A DNA stretch of 53,318 nt from Bacteroidaceae bacterium (GTDB taxonomy: Bacteria; Bacteroidota; Bacteroidia; Bacteroidales; Bacteroidaceae). Each line of letters begins with the position of its first letter. Position 1 is the first letter of the stretch. Below are positions 33,702 to 41,661 of this stretch, piece after piece. The stretch is from contig JAFUVM010000043.1 in the NCBI GenBank assembly GCA_017483665.1, positions 1-53,318 of the forward strand, given 5' to 3'. A program made the translations under genes and the position numbers. The notes beneath the pieces were generated by a model. That model was not told the origin of the DNA. It ran no database searches and saw nothing but the letters and a program-made list of their open reading frames with translations.

Positions 33702-35045
33702 ATGAGAGACTTCAAAGACATCAAAATTGCCGTAGCCGGCACCGGCTACGTCGGCCTGTCCATCGCCACGCTGCTCAGTCAGCACCACCAAGTGACGGCC
33801 GTCGACGTCATCCCCGAGAAGGTGGAGAAAATCAACAACCGCATCTCGCCCATTCAGGACGAGTACATCGAGAAATACCTGGCAGAGAAGGAGCTGAACC
33901 TGACAGCCACGCTCGACGGCGCTTCCGCCTACCGCGACGCCGACTTCGTGGTCATCGCCGCTCCGACGAACTACGACCCCGTCAAGAACTTCTTCGACAC
34001 GCATCACATCGAGGACGTCATCGACCTTGTCATCTCGGTCAACCCCGATGCCGTGATGGTCATCAAGTCGACCATCCCCGTGGGCTACTGCCGAAGCCTT
34101 TACGCCAAGTACGCCCTGAAGTTCCTCTACAAGCCCGAGCTGAAGGGAAAGAAGTTCAACCTGCTCTTCTCGCCCGAGTTCCTGCGCGAGAGCAAAGCGC
34201 TCTACGACAACCTCTACCCCTCGCGTATCATCGTAGGCTACCCGAAGATTATCGAGATAAGCGACAGCAACTTCACGGAGGAGAACGCTGCCATCACCGC
34301 CATCGGCAACCCTGAGGCCAAGACTCTGGCCGAGACCTTCGCCAAGCTCCTGCAGGAAGGTGCCGAGAAGCCCGACATCGACACGCTCTTCATGGGCATG
34401 AAGGAGGCAGAGGCCGTGAAGCTCTTCGCCAACACCTACCTGGCCCTGCGCGTCAGCTACTTCAACGAGCTCGACACGTACGCCGAGATGAAGGGCCTCG
34501 ACACGAAGGCTATCATCCGCGGCGTGGGACTCGACCCCCGCATCGGCACGCACTACAACAACCCCAGCTTCGGCTACGGCGGCTACTGCCTGCCCAAGGA
34601 CACGAAGCAGCTGCTGGCTAACTACCAGGACGTGCCTCAGCAGATGATGACGGCCATCGTGGAGAGCAACCGCACGCGCAAGGACTATATCGCCGACGCT
34701 GTGCTCCGCATGGCTGGCTACTACAGCGAGAATGCCGAATGGAACAGCCAGAGCGAGCAGCACTGCGTCATCGGCGTGTTCCGCCTGACCATGAAGTCGG
34801 GCAGCGACAACTTCCGCCAGTCGGCCATCCAGGGCATCATGAAGCGCATCAAGGCCAAGGGCGCCGAGGTCATCATCTACGAGCCCACGCTGCAGGACGG
34901 CGAGAGCTTCTTCGGCTCGCGCGTGGTGAACGACCTCGATGCCTTCAAGCGTCAGTCGCAAGCCATCGTTGCCAACCGCTACGAAGCCTGCCTCGACGAT
35001 GTCCGCGACAAGGTCTATACCCGCGACATCTTCGGTTGCGACTAA
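33702..35045 (+). CDS. UDP-sugar 6-dehydrogenase (UDP-glucose or UDP-HexNAc type)
   Basis: This encodes 447 residues starting at [13 protein letters not shown]. An NAD-dependent enzyme that makes a nucleotide-linked uronic acid for capsule or other polysaccharide. N-terminal Rossmann fold GTGYVG (13-18), '[11 protein letters not shown]' (about 84-93), 'SPEFLRES' (157-164), central helix, and catalytic cysteine C296 in [12 protein letters not shown]-terminal nucleotide-binding domain follows ('[23 protein letters not shown]'). Members with this short 'AAPTNYDP' form are often annotated as UDP-glucose 6-dehydrogenase, but the exact sugar is not determined by these motifs. No other polysaccharide genes lie beside it. 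Confidence 0.9.
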   Translation: MRDFKDIKIAVAGTGYVGLSIATLLSQHHQVTAVDVIPEKVEKINNRISPIQDEYIEKYLAEKELNLTATLDGASAYRDADFVVIAAPTNYDPVKNFFDTHHIEDVIDLVISVNPDAVMVIKSTIPVGYCRSLYAKYALKFLYKPELKGKKFNLLFSPEFLRESKALYDNLYPSRIIVGYPKIIEISDSNFTEENAAITAIGNPEAKTLAETFAKLLQEGAEKPDIDTLFMGMKEAEAVKLFANTYLALRVSYFNELDTYAEMKGLDTKAIIRGVGLDPRIGTHYNNPSFGYGGYCLPKDTKQLLANYQDVPQQMMTAIVESNRTRKDYIADAVLRMAGYYSENAEWNSQSEQHCVIGVFRLTMKSGSDNFRQSAIQGIMKRIKAKGAEVIIYEPTLQDGESFFGSRVVNDLDAFKRQSQAIVANRYEACLDDVRDKVYTRDIFGCD

Positions 35046-35090
35046 ACAGAGGCAAAAGTAGCCTTTCTAAATACCGCGTGCCGCGTAGGC

Positions 35091-35132
35091 TGACACAGCG
35101 TGCTGTGTTGCCCCACACGGCACGCTGTGTCA
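35091..35132. terminator. bidirectional terminator hairpin
   Basis: A perfect 13-bp inverted repeat (TGACACAGCGTGC at 35091-35103, complement at 35120-35132) with a 16-base loop lies between the convergent dehydrogenase (+) and companion protein (-) genes. It lacks a long T-run but is placed as a shared terminator. Confidence 0.7.
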
Positions 35133-35143
35133 AATCTCGTATC

Positions 35144-35329
35144 CTACCATTCGTTGTCCCAGATGCCGCTCGACTCGTTGACGCGCCCGGCCTGGGTGCT
35201 GCCGATGTTGCCTCCGGTGATGCCGACATTGCTGGTGACGTTTACTTCCGGGTCTCCGCTTCCGCAGAGCATCTGTGTGTGTTGCAGCATCACGATGCGC
35301 ATCGTGGGTAGCTGATATGTTTTCTTCAT
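35144..35329 (-). CDS. 61-residue companion protein of a tail-bearing surface protein
   Basis: The sequence starts MKKTYQLPTMRIVMLQHTQM, continues with a Gly/Asn/Ser-rich middle (VTSNVGITGGNIGS), and ends GIWDNEW. There is no signal peptide. It begins 15 bases after the stop of the 1222-residue surface protein on the same strand. Its N-terminal and C-terminal patterns match those of the 29079-29237 protein, while the middle differs. The repeated location and shared ends argue that these are real genes of one family with a role tied to the neighbouring exported protein. That role is unknown. Confidence 0.75.
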   Translation of the reverse strand: MKKTYQLPTMRIVMLQHTQMLCGSGDPEVNVTSNVGITGGNIGSTQAGRVNESSGIWDNEW

Positions 35330-35344
35330 AGTCCTGTCCTCCGT

Positions 35345-38300
35345 TTACTTGATGATTACTTTTCGTCCGTTGTTGATATAGATGCCGCTCCTGGCTGGCT
35401 TGCCCGCAAGTCTTCTGCCGTCGAGCGTGAACCACAGAGCGGTAGCAGATTCTTCACTCTTCACTCTTAACTCTTCACTTATAGAAGTCGCATCGTCCTC
35501 ACCGAAGTTCATGACGAAGGCCTTGACCTGAGCATTCGGGTCGCTGAGCTGGAAGTAGGCACGGAAGGCCCCGATGCTGGCCCCGTCCAGCGGGTAGTAG
35601 AGCTTGTCCTCGGCGCCGAGGAAGAGGATGCTCTTGTTCTCTTCGGTGAAGGCCTGGCTGGTGTATGTGCCCTTGAACTCGCCACCTGTGAAGCTGACAT
35701 CGTTCGTCGTGGCAGTGACGGTAACGCCCTCGAAGACAGGACTGACGATGTTGTACTTCGTGGGGTCTTCGTCATAGTCGGCTGCTTTGTTCCACTTAAT
35801 AATATAAGGTGTGCCGGCGGTGATGCTGGTGGCCTCGGTGAAGCTCAGCGTCAGCGTGCCTTCAGCGTCGAGGACTGAACTGCCGCCATCCAGCTCCATC
35901 AGCGTGCACCCGGCCAGCTGGCTGGCGGCTATCTGCTCGGCCGTCATTGCGAAGGGCAGGCACAGGGTGTTCCAGTCACCGTCCTTGTAGAGCGTGCGGC
36001 CCTGGAGTGTCACCTCATAGACCTTTCCGCTGGCGGCTGCTGCCTCAATGGCCTCGGCATTACTGCTGCCATCGGCCAGCGTTAACTCGTTCTTGGTCAG
36101 CTTCGCATACAGGTTGAACGAGCCGTCGGTGCCGAAGGGGATGACGGCGGGGTCGGCTGTGCGCTGCTCATCGGTGAACCATCCGTCGAAGGTGTAGCCA
36201 GCAGATGTTTCGGGAGCGGAGAGGACTATGGCAGCGTGGCAGCCCAGGTTGTCGGCGTTGTGGGCATCGAGCAGCATGCCCTCGGCGAGGGTGAAGGGCT
36301 TGCTGCTACCCCTGATGATGATGGGCGTATCGGTGGTCGAACCGATGGCGTTGCTAAGGTATCTGCCATCCACATTGGTAAATGTCGGGTCGGACACGTC
36401 AGCGCCGCTGTTCCACCTGACAATGTAGGGCTTTGTCCTCTCCATGCCAGTTGTCGTATTGACGGTTACCGTCTTGAAGGCCACCTGAAGCACGCCGCTC
36501 TCGCTGTCGTAGGCGGTATTGTCGGTGTCGAGTTGCTTGATGGTTGCACCGCTGAGCGGGGAGCCGCTGTAGGCCTTGAAGTCGAACGGCAGGGCGATGG
36601 TATTCCACGAGCCGTCCTTGTGAAGGGTGTAGCCTTTCAGCGTGACGTTGAGCGAGGAAACCGTGGGGTGCGAGGCATTATGAGCGGTGCTGCTGTTGCC
36701 AGTGTAGGTTGCGGCGTATGCGGCGAGGAGTGCCGAATTGTCGCGCTCGGTGTAGAGCATGAGGGTCTTATTGTTGAGCGCGATGCCGTCGATGTCGCCC
36801 GTGCCCGAACCGATGTTGAAGGCGTAGTTGCCCACCATCGAACTGTGGTATTTGTTGCCGCTGACGGTGCCTTTATTGTTGCCAATCACGGCTCCGGCAT
36901 TGGTGACGTCGGGCACAACGACACCCGTGGCGGTGCAGCCCGAAACGGTGCAGCCTTCAGTATTATATCCGACGATGCCGCCAAAACTCGTGCAGTCCGC
37001 CGCATTGGCGCAGGTGATGACGGCGGCACTGGTGCAGTCCTTGACGGTACAGCCCTCAAAATTGTCGCCTACGATGCCCCCTACGCCGGAAGCGGTTCTT
37101 ATGGCAGTGCGAATGGCCACGTTGTGGGCAGCGTGGCAGTTGGAAACTGTGCCTTTGTAATTCTCACCTACGATACCGCCGCTATTGCTCCAGCCTGTGA
37201 TGCGAGCATTGGCTATCTTGACGTTTTGGACAGTGCCGCTGTTGCAGCCGAAAAGCCCCGAACAATAAGCGTAACTATTATTGCGGATGCCACTGATGGT
37301 GTGGTCCTGGCCGTCGAATGTTCCGCCGAAGTAGGAACAGTCGCTCCTATCACTTTTATTCACATATCCGATGGCATTGCAGTTGTGCTCAAGGCTCGCA
37401 TAGTCATCCCAGGCGCTGGCGGGCTGGAAGTCGATGTCTGCGGTCATCTTGAAGGTCATCCCCTCGCAGTTGTGAGCCGTCGTCTCCTCGTCGCCGCCCG
37501 TGCTGTAGGTCCCTTTGCCGTTCACATACACGGCCAGGTCGCTGAGGTTCGCCACGCTGTTGATTTCGTAGGCGCCGAGCGTCGTGCTGTAAGTGATGCT
37601 GCCGATGGGCTCGCGGACGAAGTCGGTGGAGACGATGCCCGTAAGGGTCTTGCTGATGGTGCCGGTGAGGTCGTTATGGAACAAATCCCAGGGAGCCGAG
37701 CCGCTGTAGCCGGTGACGCTGAGCGTGGTGCCAGCATTGGCGGTGATGGTGCCCTTGAAGGTGAGCACATTGGTGCCGTCACCCCCGAAGTAGGTGGCGT
37801 CGCCCCACGTGGTGCTGAGCGTCGGTCTCCCCAGCACGATTTCCGAGAAGGGCACACTGATGTAGAAGTCGTTGCCCTTGTTGTACGGTCCGGGGCTGAC
37901 GATGATTTGATTGTTGTTCGCTACTGGTGCTATTTCGTCCACAGCAGTGACACGGCCGATGATGTTATTGACCACCCAGTTGTCTTCACCGCTGCCGGAG
38001 GCGTCGAAGCGGAGGACAATGGTGTTGAAGTTGGTATTGAGGATAATCTTGCCGTCCGAAGCGCGGGTGGAAGAACTAAACCATTGCTGTGTTGGATTAA
38101 ACTTCTGCTTGGAGAGTGGGAAGTCCGTGCCGTGGCCCCAGGGATTGGTATGGCCTTCATTGTTGCCGACGGTCAGGACGGGGAAGGTAAACTTCTTATA
38201 ATCTCCGGTGTATGCGCTGCCTGTTTTTATCTCAAAGCCCGCCATATAGCGCGAGAGTTGGATGGTGCCGGGGTCGCCATCACCGGCTCCGCTGTCGCAG

Positions 38301-39013
38301 GTGCTGGTGTTGTCGGTGAGCACCTGAACATACTGGTAGCCGTCCTGCGCTTCGTATGCATAAAAATCAAGCGTCATACGCAGTTCCGTACGGTTCTCCA
38401 CAAGGTAGGTTTGCGTGCTGGCATCGTAGAACGCGGTGCTGGGCAAATCGAAGTATTTCTTGTCGGGCCAGTCCTTCGGGTTCTTGTTGTAGCCGTCATC
38501 CGTGATGGTGAGGGGACCATCGAAATAGAAGGTGCCGTTCCGCTCATTGCCGAGGTCGTATGTGCCCGACGTGGCTTCCGTCAGGACTCTCGTCACCTCT
38601 AAACTCCTGGTGCGGTAGGCCAGCAGGAAGCCGTTCGCGTCCAGCACCTCGAAGCGGTATTGGCGGTATCCGCTTCCGCCAGAGCCTGCCGCATACTGGA
38701 ACATGCCGGTAGCCGTCCGTTCCGTCACGCTGACGGTCTTGCTGGTTTCATCGGCGGCGAAGTTCAGCGTGCCACTGACTGCGTTGAAGTTCTGCCCCTC
38801 CATAGCGCTGAGGCTCACGGTGCGGTAGCGCACGGTCTCGGCGACGGAAGTGTCGCCACTGCGGTTGATGGTGAAGGTGGTTGTTGTGCCGCTGGTGCTG
38901 CTCGTTACGGTGAACGTGCTGGCGGCCCAGACCGAGCCGTGCCCCACCGCCAGTGCTGCTATCGTCAGCACCAGAGCGAGGACTTTCGTCTTGAAGAAGA
39001 TGAATTGTCTCAT
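35345..39013 (-). CDS. GLUG-repeat surface protein (1222 aa) with Calx-beta domain and C-terminal tail
   Basis: Signal peptide with cleavage near SVWA (residues 26-31). Residues 32-100 look like a Calx-beta domain ('VRYRTVSLSAMEGQNFNAVSGTLNFAADETSKTVSV'). A beta-sandwich with 'DNTSTCDSGAGDGDPG' follows, then a GLUG repeat region near 520-755 ('GGIVGENYKGTVSNCHA', 'GGIVGDNFEGCTVKDCTS'). Two copies of a 'LYKDGSWNTLCLPF' module lie near 801 and 1008, with an InlB-type repeat ('TFDGWFTDEQRTADPAVIPF') between them. The last 220 residues match the end of the giant 2796-residue protein and finish SGIYINNGRKVIIK. A satellite-derived patch, ISEELRVKSEES, interrupts the tail. It sits in a probable operon with an upstream 46-residue membrane protein and a downstream companion protein. 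Confidence 0.88.
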   Translation of the reverse strand: MRQFIFFKTKVLALVLTIAALAVGHGSVWAASTFTVTSSTSGTTTTFTINRSGDTSVAETVRYRTVSLSAMEGQNFNAVSGTLNFAADETSKTVSVTERTATGMFQYAAGSGGSGYRQYRFEVLDANGFLLAYRTRSLEVTRVLTEATSGTYDLGNERNGTFYFDGPLTITDDGYNKNPKDWPDKKYFDLPSTAFYDASTQTYLVENRTELRMTLDFYAYEAQDGYQYVQVLTDNTSTCDSGAGDGDPGTIQLSRYMAGFEIKTGSAYTGDYKKFTFPVLTVGNNEGHTNPWGHGTDFPLSKQKFNPTQQWFSSSTRASDGKIILNTNFNTIVLRFDASGSGEDNWVVNNIIGRVTAVDEIAPVANNNQIIVSPGPYNKGNDFYISVPFSEIVLGRPTLSTTWGDATYFGGDGTNVLTFKGTITANAGTTLSVTGYSGSAPWDLFHNDLTGTISKTLTGIVSTDFVREPIGSITYSTTLGAYEINSVANLSDLAVYVNGKGTYSTGGDEETTAHNCEGMTFKMTADIDFQPASAWDDYASLEHNCNAIGYVNKSDRSDCSYFGGTFDGQDHTISGIRNNSYAYCSGLFGCNSGTVQNVKIANARITGWSNSGGIVGENYKGTVSNCHAAHNVAIRTAIRTASGVGGIVGDNFEGCTVKDCTSAAVITCANAADCTSFGGIVGYNTEGCTVSGCTATGVVVPDVTNAGAVIGNNKGTVSGNKYHSSMVGNYAFNIGSGTGDIDGIALNNKTLMLYTERDNSALLAAYAATYTGNSSTAHNASHPTVSSLNVTLKGYTLHKDGSWNTIALPFDFKAYSGSPLSGATIKQLDTDNTAYDSESGVLQVAFKTVTVNTTTGMERTKPYIVRWNSGADVSDPTFTNVDGRYLSNAIGSTTDTPIIIRGSSKPFTLAEGMLLDAHNADNLGCHAAIVLSAPETSAGYTFDGWFTDEQRTADPAVIPFGTDGSFNLYAKLTKNELTLADGSSNAEAIEAAAASGKVYEVTLQGRTLYKDGDWNTLCLPFAMTAEQIAASQLAGCTLMELDGGSSVLDAEGTLTLSFTEATSITAGTPYIIKWNKAADYDEDPTKYNIVSPVFEGVTVTATTNDVSFTGGEFKGTYTSQAFTEENKSILFLGAEDKLYYPLDGASIGAFRAYFQLSDPNAQVKAFVMNFGEDDATSISEELRVKSEESATALWFTLDGRRLAGKPARSGIYINNGRKVIIK
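35451..35482. repeat. satellite within the coding end of the GLUG protein
   Basis: Tandem CTTCACTCTTAACT-type units, of the same kind as the intergenic satellites near 33630, 44610 and 53020. Here it is read in frame as EELRVKSEES, between the conserved beta module and the export tail. Confidence 0.65.
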
Positions 39014-39028
39014 TGTGTTGATACCTTA

Positions 39029-39169
39029 TTATTTATTATGAATATGTTTCTTCTCCTGTCTGCGCTCCTGCTGCCAGATGTTCCACTGCGAACGGACGAG
39101 GACGATGAGGACGACAAGGGCGAGGACGCTGGAAATGGCTATGCCTACGGTCTTGATGATTTCTTCCAT
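39029..39169 (-). CDS. 46-residue single-pass membrane protein
   Basis: The protein begins MEEIIKTVGIAISSVLALVV and continues with one hydrophobic span (about residues 8-26), then a basic, Gln/Arg-rich C-terminus (NIWQQERRQEKK). A matching -7 box (39198-39205) lies 28 bases before its ATG, and the large GLUG gene starts 15 bases after its stop, so it looks like the first gene of that operon. The longer open frame upstream is not protein-like. The family is not recognised. A role in export or assembly of the large protein is an inference from position only. Confidence 0.65.
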   Translation of the reverse strand: MEEIIKTVGIAISSVLALVVLIVLVRSQWNIWQQERRQEKKHIHNK

Positions 39170-39197
39170 ACGCTTTGCTTTACGGTTAAACTGACCG

Positions 39198-39205
39198 CAA
39201 AGGTA
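39198..39205 (-). promoter_or_regulatory. -7 box upstream of the small membrane protein/GLUG operon
   Basis: The minus strand reads TACCTTTG, matching TAnnTTTG, 28 bases before the ATG at 39169. A TTG at the right distance for the -33 element is not evident. Confidence 0.5.
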
Positions 39206-39315
39206 GGCAAAATGCACAAAAAAGACTTTCCTCTCGCCGTAAATACGCTGAGAGGAAAGAAAAAATACGCTCAGAGGAAAATCTGTACGCCGAGAGGAAA
39301 GCCTGTGTCCTTCTT

Positions 39316-39336
39316 TGCTGCAACATTGTTGCAGCA
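39316..39336. repeat. REP-like hairpin downstream of RAYT
   Basis: TGCTGCAACA, one base, then TGTTGCAGCA: a perfect 10-bp stem with a single-base centre, followed by TAGG. It lies 17 bases after the stop codon of the RAYT-type gene. Identical stems occur at 39942-39962 and 40399-40419. Confidence 0.85.
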
Positions 39337-39352
39337 TAGGGCGACCAGGGGG

Positions 39353-40369
39353 CTACCCTTGGCAAATGGCGGCGGTCATGGCATTCAGCGCCAAGCACAT
39401 GTTGCGGGTAAGGGGTATGCGCTGGTTCTCGTGCGGCCAGGGCGCAAGGATGAGAAAGCGTCCTTCGGCACAAGCCTCGAAATACTGATGCCCGGGCTTG
39501 GAGAATTCATTGAAGCCCCAAGGGGTGAGAAAGATGATGGGCAACCGGGCATCGAGCGCTGCCCGCATCACTGCCTGCTCGCCCTTGGAGATGGCGGGAG
39601 AGACGAGCACCGCCCCGTGTCGTGCCCTGTCAAGCATCCGCTCCACCGTCGCTGCCACCTCTTCGTCTGACAGGCGCCGCGAGCATTGCACCTGCACCTT
39701 CTCGGGGTGCTGCAACAGGAAGCGGTTGCCGATGGCGGCATAGCTCTGAGTGTCTATGGTGATGCCAAAGGCAACACGGAAAAACTCTGGATGACCACGA
39801 CGGATGGCGAGACGGCGGGGGTTGTCGTGCAGGTACTGGAACCAGCGTTCCAGCTCGCCTGCACCCTCGAGGATATGGTCGTTGAAGCCCCGCGAGAAGA
39901 GAAAGCCGTGGCTGCGGTCGTCCTTTCCCCCAGTTTCTCTTTGCTGCAACAGTGTTGCAGCATAGGGGGACTGGCGGTAGGCCTTGTTGCAGCCGGCCTT
40001 GAAGCCCTTGATGGCCATGCTCATGTGCTGCTCCATGTGCCTGGTGACGAAGAGGATGCCGTGCAGGTGGTCGGGCATCAGCTGGAGGGAGAGCACCTCG
40101 ACCTCCGGGTAGTACTCATGGATGGAGAACCAGCATCGCTGTACCTCCAAGCCTAAGGGCGAGGGCTCCACCCTGGGAGCCTCGGGGCTGTCGTCGGGTG
40201 CATCGGCATCACCGACGAGGATCCCCAGCAGCGGACGCCGGCCCTCCACCGTCATCGTGATGAGGTAGATGCGGCGAGACTGGTAGTCGTGCCCCACGCG
40301 TCGCCGCAGCATCGAGGGCTTCTTCTCGCCGGCGAAGGGCTTGTGCTTCTCGAAGGCTTCTTTATCCAT
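39353..40369 (-). CDS. RAYT-type (REP-associated tyrosine) transposase with extra C-terminal domain
   Basis: This encodes 338 residues starting at MDKEAFEKHKPF; a longer frame (from 40420) would begin inside the upstream REP-like hairpin. The HUH Y1 transposase core is visible: 'RRRVGHDYQSRRIYLITMTV' near the start, the histidine motif in 'QLMPDHLHGILFVT' (HLH), and the helix 'MSMAIKGFKAGCNKAYRQ' followed later by 'FNDHILEGAGELERWFQYLHDNPRRLAIR', which resembles the catalytic-tyrosine region. The final ~90 residues ('GAVLVSPAISKGEQAVMRAALDARLPIIFLTPWG') form an additional Rossmann-like region that ordinary RAYTs lack. The gene is flanked by two REP-like hairpins and contains a third in frame (encoding SPYAATLLQQRE). 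RAYTs mobilise REP palindromes; this is a strong candidate for the enzyme acting on the TGCTGCAACA family. Confidence 0.85.
   Translation of the reverse strand: MDKEAFEKHKPFAGEKKPSMLRRRVGHDYQSRRIYLITMTVEGRRPLLGILVGDADAPDDSPEAPRVEPSPLGLEVQRCWFSIHEYYPEVEVLSLQLMPDHLHGILFVTRHMEQHMSMAIKGFKAGCNKAYRQSPYAATLLQQRETGGKDDRSHGFLFSRGFNDHILEGAGELERWFQYLHDNPRRLAIRRGHPEFFRVAFGITIDTQSYAAIGNRFLLQHPEKVQVQCSRRLSDEEVAATVERMLDRARHGAVLVSPAISKGEQAVMRAALDARLPIIFLTPWGFNEFSKPGHQYFEACAEGRFLILAPWPHENQRIPLTRNMCLALNAMTAAICQG
39942..39962. repeat. REP-like hairpin inside the RAYT gene
   Basis: The same 10-bp palindrome as at 39316 and 40399, here inside the coding region. Translated on the minus strand it yields the start of YAATLLQQRE. 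Confidence 0.85.
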
Positions 40370-40398
40370 TGTCTTTTCCTGTTTCTTTTGTTCTTCTT

Positions 40399-40448
40399 TG
40401 CTGCAACAGTGTTGCAGCATAGGTCAACCGTTGCAGCATAGGTCAACC
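40399..40448. repeat. REP-like hairpin and 19-bp tandem repeat upstream of RAYT
   Basis: The hairpin TGCTGCAACA-G-TGTTGCAGCA (40399-40419) is followed by two exact tandem copies of GTTGCAGCATAGGTCAACC (40411-40429 and 40430-40448), so the right half of the palindrome is duplicated. It lies 30 bases upstream of the RAYT start and 12 bases before the AraC-type gene's stop. Confidence 0.8.
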
Positions 40449-40459
40449 ATGGGGGGCTG

Positions 40460-41653
40460 TCAGACGCCGCGGCGGTAGGCGGATGGCGACTCTTTGCCCT
40501 GCGAGGTGAAGGCCTTGGTCATGGACGACTGTGAGGTGAAGCCGCACTGCGTGGCGATGTCGGCCAGGCGACGGTCGGGCTGCTGGCGGATGAGGCTGAT
40601 GGCGTGGCGCACTCGGTGCTGGCAGATCATGTCGTAGAACGAGCCGTAGCCGCTGCGCTGGATGACCTCGGTCAGGTAGTTGGCATTGATGCCGAGGCGC
40701 TGCATCAGCAGGTCGGCGGTGATGTGCTGCTCGGTGAAGATATGCTCGTCGGTGAGCAGCGACTCCAGGCGTCGGTTCAACTCCGTGTAGCGGTCGTCGC
40801 TGAGACGGAAGGCCGTCACGTCAGAAGGGAGGGACGCTTCATCAGGCTCATCGGGCTTGGGAACGGCGGGTGCGGAGGGTTCGGCGACTGTTGCGCTGTC
40901 GGCCTGAGTGCTAATCTCGAACGCCTTGCGATGTGGGTTGAGGGTGTAGATGCAGACCCAGACATTGACCACGGTGAAGAGGACATCGCGGAGGGCCTTT
41001 GCTGCCGGGTCGTCGAGGAAGAAGTTGACGGCGATGAGCAGGCAGATGCTTGTGGGCAGCCACTGCAGCTTCTCGCCTGCCCGCGTAGGGAAGTCGTCGA
41101 TGTCGGCGTAGGAGTCCTCGTTCACACGGCGAATGGCTCGGCCTATGCGCAGGGCAATGCGGATGCCCAGCCAGAAATACCAGACGAACAGCACGCCAAC
41201 CAGCACGAAGGTTGCCGTGCGGTGCCACTCTGGCAGACGTATCAGGCCGACAGCCTGAAGCAGCAGCGGGAGGAGAATCAGGATTGACGCGAGCAACGCC
41301 CAGTAGTCGTGCCGCCTGGGGCGGTCTTCCGGGAAGAAATAGCGGCCGAGCATGACCAGCATCATCGGCGGATAGAAGAGCAAGGAGAAAGCGTTCGCGT
41401 AGAGCAGAGCGTGGGCTTGTCCGATGCGCAGCAGGTAGGGCAGTTCCAGCACCTGCATCAGATAGAACAAGCCCACGGCTCTGTATGCCGGGAACAGCTG
41501 CACGAAGTTCTCGTTGTATGCCTGCGGCTTGTAGAACCACTTCAGCAGCCATCCGTACAGGTTCGTCAGGATGAATGCCAGGTTGGCAGAGAACAGAAGC
41601 AGGTATGTGGAGGACATTGCGCTGTTTGCTATTGCTGCCATAGTTTCGGTCAC
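40460..41653 (-). CDS. membrane-anchored AraC-family transcriptional regulator
   Basis: This encodes 397 residues. The N-terminal ~230 residues are strongly hydrophobic with about seven predicted membrane spans ('LLLFSANLAFILTNLYGWLL', 'FSLLFYPPMMLVML', 'LLASILILLPLLLQAVGLI', 'FVLVGVLFVWYFWLGI', and others). A Pro/Ala/Asp-rich linker follows, then a C-terminal AraC HTH domain (about 295-395: 'ITADLLMQRLGINANYLTEVIQRSGYGSFYDMICQHRVRHA' and 'LADIATQCGFTSQSSMTKAF'). Membrane-embedded AraC regulators occur in Bacteroidetes and may sense a membrane or periplasmic signal. It is 8 bases downstream of the PIN-domain gene, so probably in the same operon, and the RAYT lies just beyond it. Confidence 0.85.
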   Translation of the reverse strand: MTETMAAIANSAMSSTYLLLFSANLAFILTNLYGWLLKWFYKPQAYNENFVQLFPAYRAVGLFYLMQVLELPYLLRIGQAHALLYANAFSLLFYPPMMLVMLGRYFFPEDRPRRHDYWALLASILILLPLLLQAVGLIRLPEWHRTATFVLVGVLFVWYFWLGIRIALRIGRAIRRVNEDSYADIDDFPTRAGEKLQWLPTSICLLIAVNFFLDDPAAKALRDVLFTVVNVWVCIYTLNPHRKAFEISTQADSATVAEPSAPAVPKPDEPDEASLPSDVTAFRLSDDRYTELNRRLESLLTDEHIFTEQHITADLLMQRLGINANYLTEVIQRSGYGSFYDMICQHRVRHAISLIRQQPDRRLADIATQCGFTSQSSMTKAFTSQGKESPSAYRRGV

Positions 41654-41661
41654 TTGCTGCT

